This document shows positions 10,230-20,304 of a DNA stretch of 64,000 nt, piece by piece. The stretch comes from Salvelinus alpinus (Eukaryota; Chordata; Actinopteri; Salmoniformes; Salmonidae). The first letter of the stretch is position 1. The number at the start of each line of letters is the position of its first letter. Position numbers and translations under genes: made by a program. The notes beneath the pieces were generated by a model. The model did no database searches, had not been told where the DNA came from, and saw only the letters and a list, made by a program, of their open reading frames with translations. Location: the NCBI RefSeq assembly GCF_045679555.1, contig NC_092098.1:22474038-22538037 (forward strand), read 5' to 3'.

Positions 10230-11878
10230 GAATCACCCACCACAAAAGGACCAAGCAGCGTGGTAATGGGCAGCAACAGCAGCAGCAGCAGCGGCCGAAA
10301 TATCAGGACTCCTGGACATGGGAGGAGATTTTAAACAGAGAAGGACCCTGGGCACAGGCTGGGGAATATCGCCGCCCCAAAGCTGAGCTGGAGGGAGCGA
10401 AAGCTGAGTGGCGGCGATATGAGGAGGCAGCACGGCAGCGCGACAGGTACGAGAGGCAGCCCCAGAAATGTTTTGGGGGGTGGCACACGGGGAGTGTGGC
10501 TAAGCCAGGTAGCAGACCAGAGCTCACTCCTCGTGCTTATATTAAGCAGCGCGTTACTGGTCAGGCACCGTGTTATGCGGTTAAGCGCACAGTGTCGCCA
10601 GTACGTGCCCATAGCCCGGTGCGCTATAGGGCAGCCCCCCGAAAGTGTCATGCGAGTGTGGGCATCCAGCCAGGGCGTATTGTGCCTGCTCAGCGTGTCT
10701 GGTCTCCGGTACGCCGTTTCGGTCCAGGGTATCCTGCGCCGGCTCTGCGTGCTGTGTCTCCGGGTCGCTGGGAGGGTGCAGTGCGTCCTATGCCTGCGCT
10801 CCGCTCGTGCCGGGCAAATGTGGGAGTGGAGCCTAAGGGAGAGGTGTGCGTAGTAGGCACTAGATCTCCAGTGCTCACCCACAGCCCTGTTCAACCTGTG
10901 CCTGCACTCTGGAGGGTCTGGGCTAGAGTAGTATTCCAGCCTGGGGGAGTGGTGCCAAGACTGCGTACCAGAGCTCCAGTGCTCCCCCACAGCCCGGTCC
11001 TTCAGGTGCCTCCTCCTAACACCAAGCCTCCTGTAGGTCTCCCCAGCCTGGTGGGTCCTGTGGCAGCCCCACGCACCAGGCTGTCTCTCCGTCTCCTCCC
11101 TACAGGTGTGCCCGTCTGCCCAGCGCCGCCTGCGCTGTCTGTCTGCCCAGCGCCGCCTGCGCTGCCCGTCTGCCCAGCGCCGCCTGCGCTGCCCGTCTGC
11201 CCAGCGCCGTCTGAGCTGTCCGTCTGCCCAGCGCCGCCTGCGCCGTCCGTCTGCCCAGCGCCGTCAGAGCCGCCCGTCTGTCCTGAGCCGTCAGAGCCGC
11301 CCGTCTGTCCTGAGCCGCCAGAGCCGCCCGTCTGTCCTGAGCCGACAGAACCGAACGTCTGTCCTGAGCCGCCAGAGCCGCCCGTCTGTCCTGAGCCGCC
11401 AGAGCCGCCCGCCAGTCAGGAGCCGCCCGCCAGTCAGGAGCCGCCAGAGCCGCCCGCCAGTCAGGAGCCGCCAGAGCCGCCCGCCAGTCAGGAGCCGCCA
11501 GAGCCGCCCGCCAGTCAGGAGCCGCCAGAGCCGTCAGTCAGCCAGGACCGGCCGGAGTCGTCAGTCAGCCAGGACCGGCCAGAGTCGTCAGTCAGCCAGG
11601 ACCGGCCAGAGTCGTCAGTCAGCCAGGACCGGCAGGGGCCGTCAGTCAGCCATGACCTGCCAGAGCCGTCAGTCAGTCCGGAGCTGCCCCTCGGTCCGGA
11701 GCTGCCCCTCGGTCCGGAGCTGCTCCTCGGTCCGGAGCTGCCCCTCGGTCCGGAGCTGCCCCTCAGTCCGGAGCTGCCCCTGAGTCCGGAGCTGCCCCTC
11801 CGTCCGGAGGCACCCATCAGTCCAGTGGGGTTAATTTGGAGGGTCGCCGTTAAGAGGAGGCCACGGAAGCGGGAATGA
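10169..11878 (+). CDS. Gag-like Pro-rich protein, array unit 3 (longest form)
   Basis: 569 codons from the LTR-internal ATG. It keeps the reading frame lost in units 1 and 2, so it ends in repeats of SPELPLGPELPL followed by a basic tail (RVAVKRRPRKRE). It also has two more PPASQEPPE repeats than the other units. This is probably closest to the ancestral protein. No pol domains follow: the internal region ends in a G-run and the next LTR at 12005. Confidence 0.65.
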   Translation: MDDIHAASWSSSLSPEDSRYRITHHKRTKQRGNGQQQQQQQRPKYQDSWTWEEILNREGPWAQAGEYRRPKAELEGAKAEWRRYEEAARQRDRYERQPQKCFGGWHTGSVAKPGSRPELTPRAYIKQRVTGQAPCYAVKRTVSPVRAHSPVRYRAAPRKCHASVGIQPGRIVPAQRVWSPVRRFGPGYPAPALRAVSPGRWEGAVRPMPALRSCRANVGVEPKGEVCVVGTRSPVLTHSPVQPVPALWRVWARVVFQPGGVVPRLRTRAPVLPHSPVLQVPPPNTKPPVGLPSLVGPVAAPRTRLSLRLLPTGVPVCPAPPALSVCPAPPALPVCPAPPALPVCPAPSELSVCPAPPAPSVCPAPSEPPVCPEPSEPPVCPEPPEPPVCPEPTEPNVCPEPPEPPVCPEPPEPPASQEPPASQEPPEPPASQEPPEPPASQEPPEPPASQEPPEPSVSQDRPESSVSQDRPESSVSQDRPESSVSQDRQGPSVSHDLPEPSVSPELPLGPELPLGPELLLGPELPLGPELPLSPELPLSPELPLRPEAPISPVGLIWRVAVKRRPRKRE

Positions 11879-12004
11879 ACTATGGTGGGGTGGGGGCCAC
11901 GTCCAGCGCCAGAGCCGCCACCCTGGACAGATGCCCACCCAGACCCTCCCCTATAGGTTCAGGTTTTGCGGCCGGAGTCCGCACCTTGGGGGGGGGGGGG
12001 GTAC

Positions 12005-12479
12005 TGTCACGTTCCTGACCTTATTTCCTTTGTTTAGTCTTTGTTTAGTTGGTCAGGACGTGAGCGGGGTGGGCATTCTATGTTTTGTGTTTCTATGTTG
12101 GGTTTGTTGTTTGGCCTAATATGGTTCTCAATCAGAGGCAGGTGTTTGTCATTGTCTCTGATTGGGAACCATATTAACCTGTCTAGGATGAGAGTGCCGC
12201 TAGCGGCACTCCCCCCCCACCCCCACTGAAAAACCAGTGCCGCGAAATTCAAAAAAAATATATTTTTTAAGGTAGCCTGTTTTCACTGTTTGTTTGTGGG
12301 TGATTGTTCCTGTTCCAGTGTACCAGTGTTTAGTGTTCACGTTGCGGGACTGTATCGTCTTCGTTCCTTTTTTGTCGGTTTGTTGTTTTGTTCGGTGTTT
12401 AAGTATTTCCCATTAAATATGGATGATATTCACGCTGCATCTTGGTCCTCCTCTCTTTCACCCGAAGACAGTCGTTACA
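12005..12479 (+). repeat. LTR 4 of the array, carrying an 89-bp TTAA insert
   Basis: 475 bp, which is the 382-bp LTR plus 93 bp. It ends GTCGTTACA at 12479, followed by CGCCC, the second copy of the array's target duplication. Confidence 0.9.
12178..12266. mobile_element. 89-bp TTAA-bounded mini-element, copy T2
   Basis: The insert CCTGTCTAGGATGAGAG...ATATATTTT is flanked by TTAA at 12174-12177 and 12267-12270; the other three LTRs have a single TTAA at this place. Its left end resembles the termini of the larger TTAA elements (CTCTAGGATAG). A small internal palindrome, GTGCCGCTAGCGGCAC, is visible. Confidence 0.8.
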
Positions 12480-13310
12480 CGCCCGCCCTTCTATCATCAC
12501 TACTCTGGACGGTTCTGACTTAGAATATGTGGACAACTACAAATACCTAGGTGTCTGGTTAGACTGTAAACTCTCCTTCCAGACTCACATTAATAAGCAT
12601 CTCCAATCCAAAATTAAATCTAGAATCAGCATCCTATTTCGCAACAAAGCATCCTTCACTCATGCTGCCAAACATACCCTTGTAAAACTGACTATCCTAC
12701 CGATCCTTCACTTCGGCAATGTAATTTACAAAATAGCCTCCAACACTCTACACAGCAAATTGGATGCAGTCTATCACAGTGCCTTCCGTTTTGTCATCAA
12801 AGCCCCATATACTACCCACCACTGCAACCTGTATGCTCTGGTTGGCTGGCCCTCACTTCATATTCGTCGCCAAACCCACTGGCTCCAGTTCATCTATAAG
12901 TCTTTGCTAGGTAAAGCCCCACTTTATCTCAGCTCACTGGTCACCATAGCAGCACCCACCCATAGCACGCGCTCCAGCAGGTATATTTCACTGGTCCTCC
13001 CCAAGCCAACTCCTCTATTGGCCGCCTTTCCTTCCAGTTCTCTGCTGCCAATGGCTGGAACGAATTGCAAAAATCACTGAAGCTGGAGTCTTATATCTCC
13101 CTCACTAACTTTAAGCGTCAGCTGTCAAAGCAGCTTACCGATCATTGCACCTGTACACAGCCCACCTGTAAATAGCCCACCCAACTACCTCATCCCCATA
13201 TTGTAATTTTTGTCGCACTGCTTTACTTTATCTTGGCCAGGTAGCAGTTGTAAATGAGAACTTGTTCTCAACTGGCCTACCTGGTTAAATAAAGGTGAAA
13301 TAAATAAATA
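12480..13310 (+). mobile_element. LINE 3' part, resumed after the array
   Basis: Encodes the C-terminal part of a LINE polyprotein (YKYLGVWLDCKL, then the NVIYKIASNTLHSKLD region and the YALVGWPSLHIRRQTHW stretch), read from 12482 to the stop near 13080. The 3' UTR ends in CTGGTTAAATAAAGGTGAAATAAATAA. It joins exactly to 5759 once the array is removed. Confidence 0.8.
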
Positions 13311-14296
13311 ATAATAATAAATTGCAACACACTCTTCCTCGGGATCCCTGGCAGGAGTGTCCAGAAGCTCCAATACATCCAGAACAGCGCTGCCAGGATC
13401 TTGATGAGAGTGCGGAAACACCATCACATCTCCCCCCATCCTACATCTCTGCACTGTCTCCCTTTGCAGGATGGGGGGGTCATTGCTCTAGGCTACCAGT
13501 TGCATTGTTTCGGATATGAAAAGGAGCCCACTGCGGTCTGCTGAATGATCAATATGCCAGATGGGAATGTTCTGAAAGCTTGATTCTAATCCACCGTCTG
13601 AATAAAATAAAGAACTTATCATCAAAGATATCACATTTATTTTGGGAGATCGCAAAATAGAACTTCTACATTCAAGACAGGAGAATTGATTCAGAAGATA
13701 ATGATCTGGATCAGAAGATAAAACATTTATTTTAGTTACTTTTTTTCTCAACTTGTTTCTATTATTTTTTAGCACGTTAAGCTAGTTTACAGAGTAGTCA
13801 TGGATTGTGCAACTTCCATTGTTTAGTTAAAGTGGAACTGGCAGCATTTTATCAACATGAAATCTTTTAATTTTTTTTCTCTGATAAGCGAGCACTTAGA
13901 TATGGTCATTTTCATGTTTTCATAAATTCGTAGAATGTTTGGGAATTACGTATACTAAAGCATTTGTGAAAATTCTATTCGCCTCATTTTCAATGGAAAT
14001 ATGGGCAGGGTCTCTAGTTTTTTTTGTGGGGGCCTTACCGTTAAACACTTCCGGACAATAGTTTGCATTTAGCTAACTAACTAGCTATCGCTATCACAAC
14101 TTCCCAAACATGGATTCACGCAAAATGTGCCTTTTATGTTCAGTAAGGGATGCCACAATAACTGACAGAAAAGGAAGCTGTTCATGGAGCAGGAGTGTTT
14201 TGACCACCAAACTTTTTAGAGGAGGGAGTGCTGTTGCGGTAAAGCAAGAGGTAGCGGAGCGCCAAGTCTAGGTCCAAAAGGCTTCTTAACTTCTTA

Positions 14297-14395
14297 AAGC
14301 ATTGTTGGTTAAGGGCTTGCAAGTAAGCATTTCACTGTAAGGTTTACACCTGTTGTATTCGGCGCATGTGACAAATAAAATTTGATTTGATTTAT
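14297..14395 (+). mobile_element. Rex1/RSg-type LINE 3' tail
   Basis: Short non-coding 3' end: CAAGTAAGCATTTCACTGTA...GCGCATGTGACAAATAAA followed by ATTTGATTTGATTT. The mirrored copy is at 19233-19331. Confidence 0.6.
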
Positions 14396-14539
14396 GTTGG
14401 TCATATACCACACCCCCACGGGCCTTATTGCTTAAATATATACTGTATTATAGTTTCCTGTTTAATCTGATTCATTTTAATGCTCCTACATGTACTGTAC
14501 CTTTGCCTGTTCCTGATCATTACAGGGATCCACTAGGAT

Positions 14540-14743
14540 CAGGGGTGGGCAAATTCCAGTCCTCGAGGGCCTGATTGGTGTCACAATTTTGCCCCAGCCC
14601 CAGCTAACACACCTGACTCCAATAATCACCTAATTATGATCTTCAGTTTAGAATGCAATTTGATTAATCAGCTGTGTTTGCTAGGGATGGAGAAAAAGTC
14701 TGACACCAATCAGGCCCTCGAGGAGTGGAGTTGCCCACCCCTG
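14540..14743. mobile_element. hAT-like MITE with long terminal inverted repeats
   Basis: CAGGGGTGGGCAA at 14540 and TTGCCCACCCCTG ending at 14743 begin inverted repeats of about 44 bp that include CCTCGAGGGCCTGATTGGTG. The 204-bp size and CAGGGG...CCCCTG ends resemble fish hAT-type MITEs. No clear 8-bp target duplication was found. The mirrored copy is 18885-19088. Confidence 0.65.
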
Positions 14744-15006
14744 CATGGTGCTGCAATCATACCAAGATGTCTCTAACAGACCAAGAGGGAAGACAACTGT
14801 TTATCAAGTGCCACATTGTTTTTCATAATTTGTGCCACTTGAAAACCAAACCCAGAATCAAACTGAAAACACATTTGAAACTCTCCTATTCCTTCATTTC
14901 AAAATGTTAAGTATTAAAGAAAATGTCAACAAAGTGGAATTTCATAGTGTTTTTATTAACACCATAATTTGCCAAGTGCAAGATGAGTTACGGTATGCTT
15001 AGTTCA

Positions 15007-15106
15007 NNNNNNNNNNNNNNNNNNNNNNNNNNNNNNNNNNNNNNNNNNNNNNNNNNNNNNNNNNNNNNNNNNNNNNNNNNNNNNNNNNNNNNNNNNNNNN
15101 NNNNNN
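15007..15106. other. Assembly gap of 100 N
   Basis: Exactly 100 N, the usual placeholder for a gap of unknown size. It lies between the inner end of the left inverted arm and the 3' tail of the Rex1 element. Confidence 0.97.
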
Positions 15107-18100
15107 AATCAAATCAAATCAAATCAAATCAAATCAAATTTTATTAGTCACATACACATGGTTAGCAGATGTTAATGCGAGTGTAGCGAAATGCTTGTGC
15201 TTCTAGTTCCGACAATGCAGTAATAACCAACAGTAATCTAACCTAACAATTCCACACTACTACCTTACACACACACACAAGTGTAAGGGATAAAGAATAT
15301 GTACATAAAGATATATGGATGAGTGGTGGTACAGAACGGCATGGCAGATGCAGTAGATGGTATAGAGTACGGTATATACATATGAGATGAGTACTGTAGG
15401 GTATGTAAACATAAAGTGGCATAGTTTAAAGTGGCTAGTGGTACATGTATTGCATAAAGATGGCAAGATGCAGTAGATGATATAGAGTACAGTATATATA
15501 CATATGAGATGGGTAATGTAGGGTATGTAAACATTGTATTAAGTGGCATTGCTTAAAGTGGCTAGTGGTACATTTTTACATAATTTCCATCAATTCCCAT
15601 TTTTAAAGTGGCTGGAGTTGAGTCAGTATGTTGGCAGCGGCCGCTAAATGTTAGTGGTGGCTGTTTAACAGTCTGATGGCCTTGAGATAGAAGCTGTTTT
15701 TCAGTCTCTCGGTCCCTGCTTTGATGCACCTGTACTGACCTCGCCTTCTGGATGATAGCGGGGTGAACAGGCAGTGGCTTGGGTGGTTGTTGTCCTTGAT
15801 GATCTTTATGGCCTTCCTGTGACATCGGGTGGTGTAGGTGTCCTGGAGGGCAGGTAGTTTGCCCCTGGTGATGCGTTCTGCAGACCTCACTACCCTCTGG
15901 AGAGCCTTACGGTTGTGGGCGGAGCAGTTGCCGTACCAGGCGGTGATACAGCCCGACAGGATGCTCTCGATTGTGCATCTGTAGAAGTTTGTGAGTGCTT
16001 TTGGTGACAAACCGAATTTCTTCAGCCTCCTGAGGTTGAAGAGGCGCTGCTGCGCCTTCTTCACAACGCTGTCTGTGTGGGTGGACCAGTTCAGTTTGTC
16101 CGTGATGTGTACACCGAGGAACTTAAAACTTTCCACCTTCTCCACTACTGACCCGTCGATGTGGATAGGGGGGTGCTCCCTCTGCTGTTTCCTGAAGTCC
16201 ACAATCATCTCCTTTGTTTTGTTGACGTTGAGTATGAGGTTATTTTCCTGACACCACACTCCGAGGGCCCTCACCTCCTCCCTGTAGGCCGTCTCGTCGT
16301 TGTTGGTGATCAAGCCTACCACTGTAGTGTCATCCGCAAACTTGATGATTGAGTTGGAGGCGTGCATGGCCACGCAGTCGTGGGTGAACAGGGAGTACAG
16401 GAGAGGGCTCAGAACGCACCCTTGTGGGGCCCCAGTGTTGAGGATCAGCGGGGTGGAGATGTTGTTACCTACCCTCACCACCTGGGGGCGGCCCGTCAGG
16501 AAGTCCAGGACCCAGTTGCACAGGGCGGGGTCGAGACCCAGGGTCTCGAGCTTGATGACGAGTTTGGAGGGTACTATGGTGTTAAATGCTGAGCTGTAAT
16601 CGATGAACAGCATTCTCACATGGGTATTCCTCTTGTCCAGATGGGTTAGGGCAGTGTGCAGTGTGGTTGCGATTGCGTCGTCTGTGGACCTATTGGGTCG
16701 GTAAGCAAATTGGAGTGGGTCTAGGGTGTCCGGTAGGGTGGAGGTGATATGGTCCTTGACTAGTCTCTCAAAGCACTTCATGATCACGGAAGTGAGTGCT
16801 ACGGGGCGGTAGTCGTTTAGCTCAGTTACCTTAGCTTTCTTGGGAACAGGAACAATGGTGGCCCTCTTGAAGCATGTGGGAACAGCAGACTGGGATAAGG
16901 ATTGATTGAATATGTCCGTAAACACACCAGCCAGCTGGTCTGCGCATGCTCTGAGGACGCGGCTGGGAATGCCGTCTGGGCCTGCAGCCTTGCGAGGGTT
17001 AACACGTTTAAATGTTTTACTCACCTCGGCTGCAGTGAAGGAGAGCCCGCAGGTTTTGGTAGGGGGCCGTGTCAGTGGCACTGTATTGTCCTCAAAGCGG
17101 GCAAAAAAGTTGTTTAGCCTGTCTGGGAGCAAGACATCCTGGTCCTCGACGGGGCTGGTTTTCTTTTTGTAATCCGTGATTGACTGTAGACCCTGCCACA
17201 TACCTCTTGTGTCTGAGCTGTTGAATTTCGACTCGATTTTGTCTCTGTACTGAGACTTGGCCTGTTTGATTGCCTTGCGGAGAGAATAGCTACACTGTTT
17301 GTATTCGGTCATGCTTCCGGTCACCTTGCCCTGGTTAAAAGCAGTGGTTCGCGCTTTCAGTTTCACGCGAATGCTGCCGTCAATCCACGGTTTCTGGTTT
17401 GGGAATGTTTTTATCGTTGCTGTGGGTACGACATCGTCAATGCACTTCCTAATGAACTCGCTCACCGAATCAGCATATTCGTCAATATTGTTGTTGGACG
17501 CGATGCGGAACATATTCCAATCTGCGTGATCGAAGCAGTCTTGAAGCGTGGATTCAGATTGGTCGGACCAGCGTTGAACAGACCTGAGCGCGGGAGCTTG
17601 TTGTTTGAGTTTTTGTTTGTAGGCTGGAATCAACAAAATGGAGTCGTGGTCAGCTTTTCCGAAAGGGGGGCGGGGGAGGGCCTTATAAGCGTCGCGGAAA
17701 TTAGTGTAACAATGGTCTAGTGTTTTTCCAGCCCTGGTAGCACAATCGATATGCTGATAGAATTTAGGGAGTTTTGTTTTTAGATTAGCCTTGTTAAAAT
17801 CCCCAGCTACGATGAATGCAGCCTCAGGGTGTGTGGTTTCCAGTTTACAAAGAGTCAGATAAAGTTCGTTCAGGGCCATCGATGTGTCTGCTTGGGGGGG
17901 AATGTATACGGCTGTGATTATGATTGACGAGAATTCCCTTGGTAGATAATGCGGTCGACATTTGATTGTGAGGAGTTCTAGATCAGGTGAACAGAACGAC
18001 TTGAGTTCTTGTGTGTTGTTATGATGATCACACCACTTCTCGTTAATCATAAGGCATACCCCCCCGCCCCTCTTCTTACCGGAAAGATGTTTGTTTCTGT

Positions 18101-18620
18101 CGGCGCGATGCATGGAGAAACCAGCTGGCTGCACCGACTCCGTTAGCGTCCCTTGAGTTAGCCATGTTTCCGTGAAGCAGAGCACGTTGCAATCCCTGAT
18201 GTCTCTCTGGAATGCTACCCGTGCTCGGATTTCATCAACCTTATTGTCAAGAGACTGGACATTGGCGAGTAGTATGCTAGGGAGTGGAGCGCGATGTGCC
18301 CGTCTCCGAAGCCTGACCACGAGACCGCCACGTTTTCCCCTTTTTCGGCGACGCACAGGGTCGCCGGCTGGGATCAGATCCATTGTATTGTGTGGAAGGC
18401 AAGACACTGGATCCGTTTCGGGAAAGTCATATTCCTGGTAGGAACGATGATGAGTTGACGTTAATCGTATATTCAGTAGTTCCTCCCGACTGTATGTAAT
18501 GAAACCTAAGATTACCCGGGGTACCGATGTAAGAAATAACACGTAAAAAAACAAAATACTGCATATTTTCCAAGGAACGCGAAGCGAGGCAGCCATCTCT
18601 TTCCGGCGCCTGCGCACTTC
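15107..18620 (-). mobile_element. Near full-length Rex1-type LINE, copy 1
   Basis: Minus strand. The 5' end, in GAAGTGCGCAGGCGCCGG, abuts the right inverted arm (18621/18622). The 3' UTR (15650-15107) carries CATTTAGCGGCCGCTGCCAA and ends in an ATTTGATTTG tail that runs into the gap. Length about 3.5 kb with one long ORF. The copy at 50574-53920 aligns throughout except for its lesions. Confidence 0.88.
15651..18596 (-). CDS. LINE endonuclease-reverse transcriptase, intact (Rex1-like)
   Basis: About 981 codons from the ATG of MAASLRVPW; an in-frame ATG 7 codons upstream (18617) is almost at the element's end. It should nick target DNA and copy the element's RNA at the nick. N-terminal APE endonuclease: LLANVQSLDNKVDEIR (Asn), CFTETWL (Glu), VAGDFN (Asp/Asn) and KADHDSILL (Asp-His). 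Reverse transcriptase: PDGIPSRVLRAC, NDYRPVALTSVIMKCFERLV, AYRPNRSTDDAI, FIDYSSAFNTI, GAPQGCVLSPLLYSLFTHD and FADD (catalytic). The C-terminal part includes KFLGVHITDKLNW and KIIKDNNHPSHCLF. No frameshift or stop is seen. Placement in the Rex1/Babar group rests on recall of the C-terminal motifs, not on a search. Confidence 0.85.
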   Translation of the reverse strand: MAASLRVPWKICSILFFYVLFLTSVPRVILGFITYSREELLNIRLTSTHHRSYQEYDFPETDPVSCLPHNTMDLIPAGDPVRRRKRGKRGGLVVRLRRRAHRAPLPSILLANVQSLDNKVDEIRARVAFQRDIRDCNVLCFTETWLTQGTLTESVQPAGFSMHRADRNKHLSGKKRGGGVCLMINEKWCDHHNNTQELKSFCSPDLELLTIKCRPHYLPREFSSIIITAVYIPPQADTSMALNELYLTLCKLETTHPEAAFIVAGDFNKANLKTKLPKFYQHIDCATRAGKTLDHCYTNFRDAYKALPRPPFGKADHDSILLIPAYKQKLKQQAPALRSVQRWSDQSESTLQDCFDHADWNMFRIASNNNIDEYADSVSEFIRKCIDDVVPTATIKTFPNQKPWIDGSIRVKLKARTTAFNQGKVTGSMTEYKQCSYSLRKAIKQAKSQYRDKIESKFNSSDTRGMWQGLQSITDYKKKTSPVEDQDVLLPDRLNNFFARFEDNTVPLTRPPTKTCGLSFTAAEVSKTFKRVNPRKAAGPDGIPSRVLRACADQLAGVFTDIFNQSLSQSAVPTCFKRATIVPVPKKAKVTELNDYRPVALTSVIMKCFERLVKDHITSTLPDTLDPLQFAYRPNRSTDDAIATTLHTALTHLDKRNTHVRMLFIDYSSAFNTIVPSKLVIKLETLGLDPALCNWVLDFLTGRPQVVRVGNNISTPLILNTGAPQGCVLSPLLYSLFTHDCVAMHASNSIIKFADDTTVVGLITNNDETAYREEVRALGVWCQENNLILNVNKTKEMIVDFRKQQREHPPIHIDGSVVEKVESFKFLGVHITDKLNWSTHTDSVVKKAQQRLFNLRRLKKFGLSPKALTNFYRCTIESILSGCITAWYGNCSAHNRKALQRVVRSAERITRGKLPALQDTYTTRCHRKAIKIIKDNNHPSHCLFTPLSSRRRGQYRCIKAGTERLKNSFYLKAIRLLNSHH

Positions 18621-18884
18621 ATGAACTAAGCATACCGTAACTCATCTTGCACTTGGCAAATTATGGTGTTAATAAAAACACTATGAAATTCCACTTTGTT
18701 GACATTTTCTTTAATACTTAACATTTTGAAATGAAGGAATAGGAGAGTTTCAAATGTGTTTTCAGTTTGATTCTGGGTTTGGTTTTCAAGTGGCACAAAT
18801 TATGAAAAACAATGTGGCACTTGATAAACAGTTGTCTTCCCTCTTGGTCTGTTAGAGACATCTTGGTATGATTGCAGCACCATG

Positions 18885-19088
18885 CAGGGGTGGGCAACTC
18901 CACTCCTCGAGGGCCTGATTGGTGTCAGACTTTTTCTCCATCCCTAGCAAACACAGCTGATTAATCAAATTGCATTCTAAACTGAAGATCATAATTAGGT
19001 GATTATTGGAGTCAGGTGTGTTAGCTGGGGCTGGGGCAAAATTGTGACACCAATCAGGCCCTCGAGGACTGGAATTTGCCCACCCCTG
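18885..19088. mobile_element. hAT-like MITE, mirrored copy
   Basis: Same element as 14540-14743, present because it lies within the inverted arm. Confidence 0.65.
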
Positions 19089-19232
19089 ATCCTAGTGGAT
19101 CTCTGTAATGATCAGGAACAGGCAAAGGTACAGTACATGTAGGAGCATTAAAATGAATCAGATTAAACAGGAAACTATAATACAGTATATATTTAAGCAA
19201 TAAGGCCCGTGGGGGTGTGGTATATGACCAAC

Positions 19233-19331
19233 ATAAATCAAATCAAATTTTATTTGTCACATGCGCCGAATACAACAGGTGTAAACCTTACAGTGAAATG
19301 CTTACTTGCAAGCCCTTAACCAACAATGCTT
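19233..19331 (-). mobile_element. Rex1/RSg-type LINE 3' tail, mirrored copy
   Basis: Reverse complement of 14297-14395, within the right arm. Confidence 0.6.
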
Positions 19332-20304
19332 TAAGAAGTTAAGAAGCCTTTTGGACCTAGACTTGGCGCTCCGCTACCTCTTGCTTTACCGCAACAGCAC
19401 TCCCTCCTCTAAAAAGTTTGGTGGTCAAAACACTCCTGCTCCATGAACAGCTTTCTTTTCTGTCAGTTATTGTGGCATCCCTTACTGAACATAAAAGGCA
19501 CATTTTGCGTGAATCCATGTTTGGGAAGTTGTGATAGCGATAGCTAGTTAGTTAGCTAAATGCAAACTATTGTCCGGAAGTGTTTAACGGTAAGGCCCCC
19601 ACAAAAAGAACTAGAGACCCTGCCCATATTTCCATTGAAAATGAGGCGAATAGAATTTTCACAAATGCTTTAGTATACGTAATTCCCAAACATTCTACGA
19701 ATTTATGAAAACATGAAAATGACCATATCTAAGTGCTCGCTTATCAGAGAAAAAAAATTAAAAGATTTCATGTTGATAAAATGCTGCCAGTTCCACTTTA
19801 ACTAAACAATGGAAGTTGCACAATCCATGACTACTCTGTAAACTAGCTTGACGTGCTAAAAAATAATAGAAACAAGTTGAGAAAAAAAGTAACTAAAATA
19901 AATGTTTTATCTTCTGATCCAGATCATTATCTTCTGAATCAATTCTCCTGTCTTGAATGTAGAAGTTCTATTTTGCGATCTCCCAAAATAAATGTGATAT
20001 CTTTGATGATAAGTTCTTTATTTTATTCAGACGGTGGATTAGAATCAAGCTTTCAGAACATTCCCATCTGGCATATTGATCATTCAGCAGACCGCAGTGG
20101 GCTCCTTTTCATATCCGAAACAATGCAACTGGTAGCCTAGAGCAATGACCCCCCCATCCTGCAAAGGGAGACAGTGCAGAGATGTAGGATGGGGGGAGAT
20201 GTGATGGTGTTTCCGCACTCTCATCAAGATCCTGGCAGCGCTGTTCTGGATGTATTGGAGCTTCTGGACACTCCTGCCAGGGATCCCGAGGAAGAGTGTG
20301 TTGC

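Larger units (their letters stand above)
5760..12479 (+). mobile_element. Tandem array of a short LTR retrotransposon: four LTRs, three internal units
   Basis: LTRs lie at 5760-6141, 7804-8185, 9847-10229 and 12005-12479. Internal regions lie between them, with a repeat period of 2044 bp from unit 1 to unit 2. The whole array has one 5-bp duplication: CGCCC ends at 5759 and starts again at 12480. The flanking LINE reads collinearly across the empty site. Each internal unit ends in a G-run polypurine tract just before TGTCACG. This implies one insertion followed by LTR-mediated amplification. No protease, reverse transcriptase or integrase is present, so the element is non-autonomous. Confidence 0.9.
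12590..15006. repeat. Left arm of a 2.4-kb inverted repeat
   Basis: Position x pairs with 33628 minus x through the whole arm (18622-21038), with no net indel. The few differences seen by eye include the TATTGG/CTTTGG change near 13017, TTTT/TCTT near 14031, GGAAGC/GAAAGC near 14173 and GTTAAGC/GTCAAGC near 13779. The arm contains LINE 3' sequence, unremarkable AT-rich sequence (13460-14290), a Rex1-type tail and a MITE. It stops exactly at the N gap. Confidence 0.9.

Noticed and set aside
5760-12479. CRISPR-like or satellite array, because of the regular 2-kb period
   Set aside because: The repeats are complete LTR and internal regions with polypurine tracts and one target duplication, so LTR recombination explains them.
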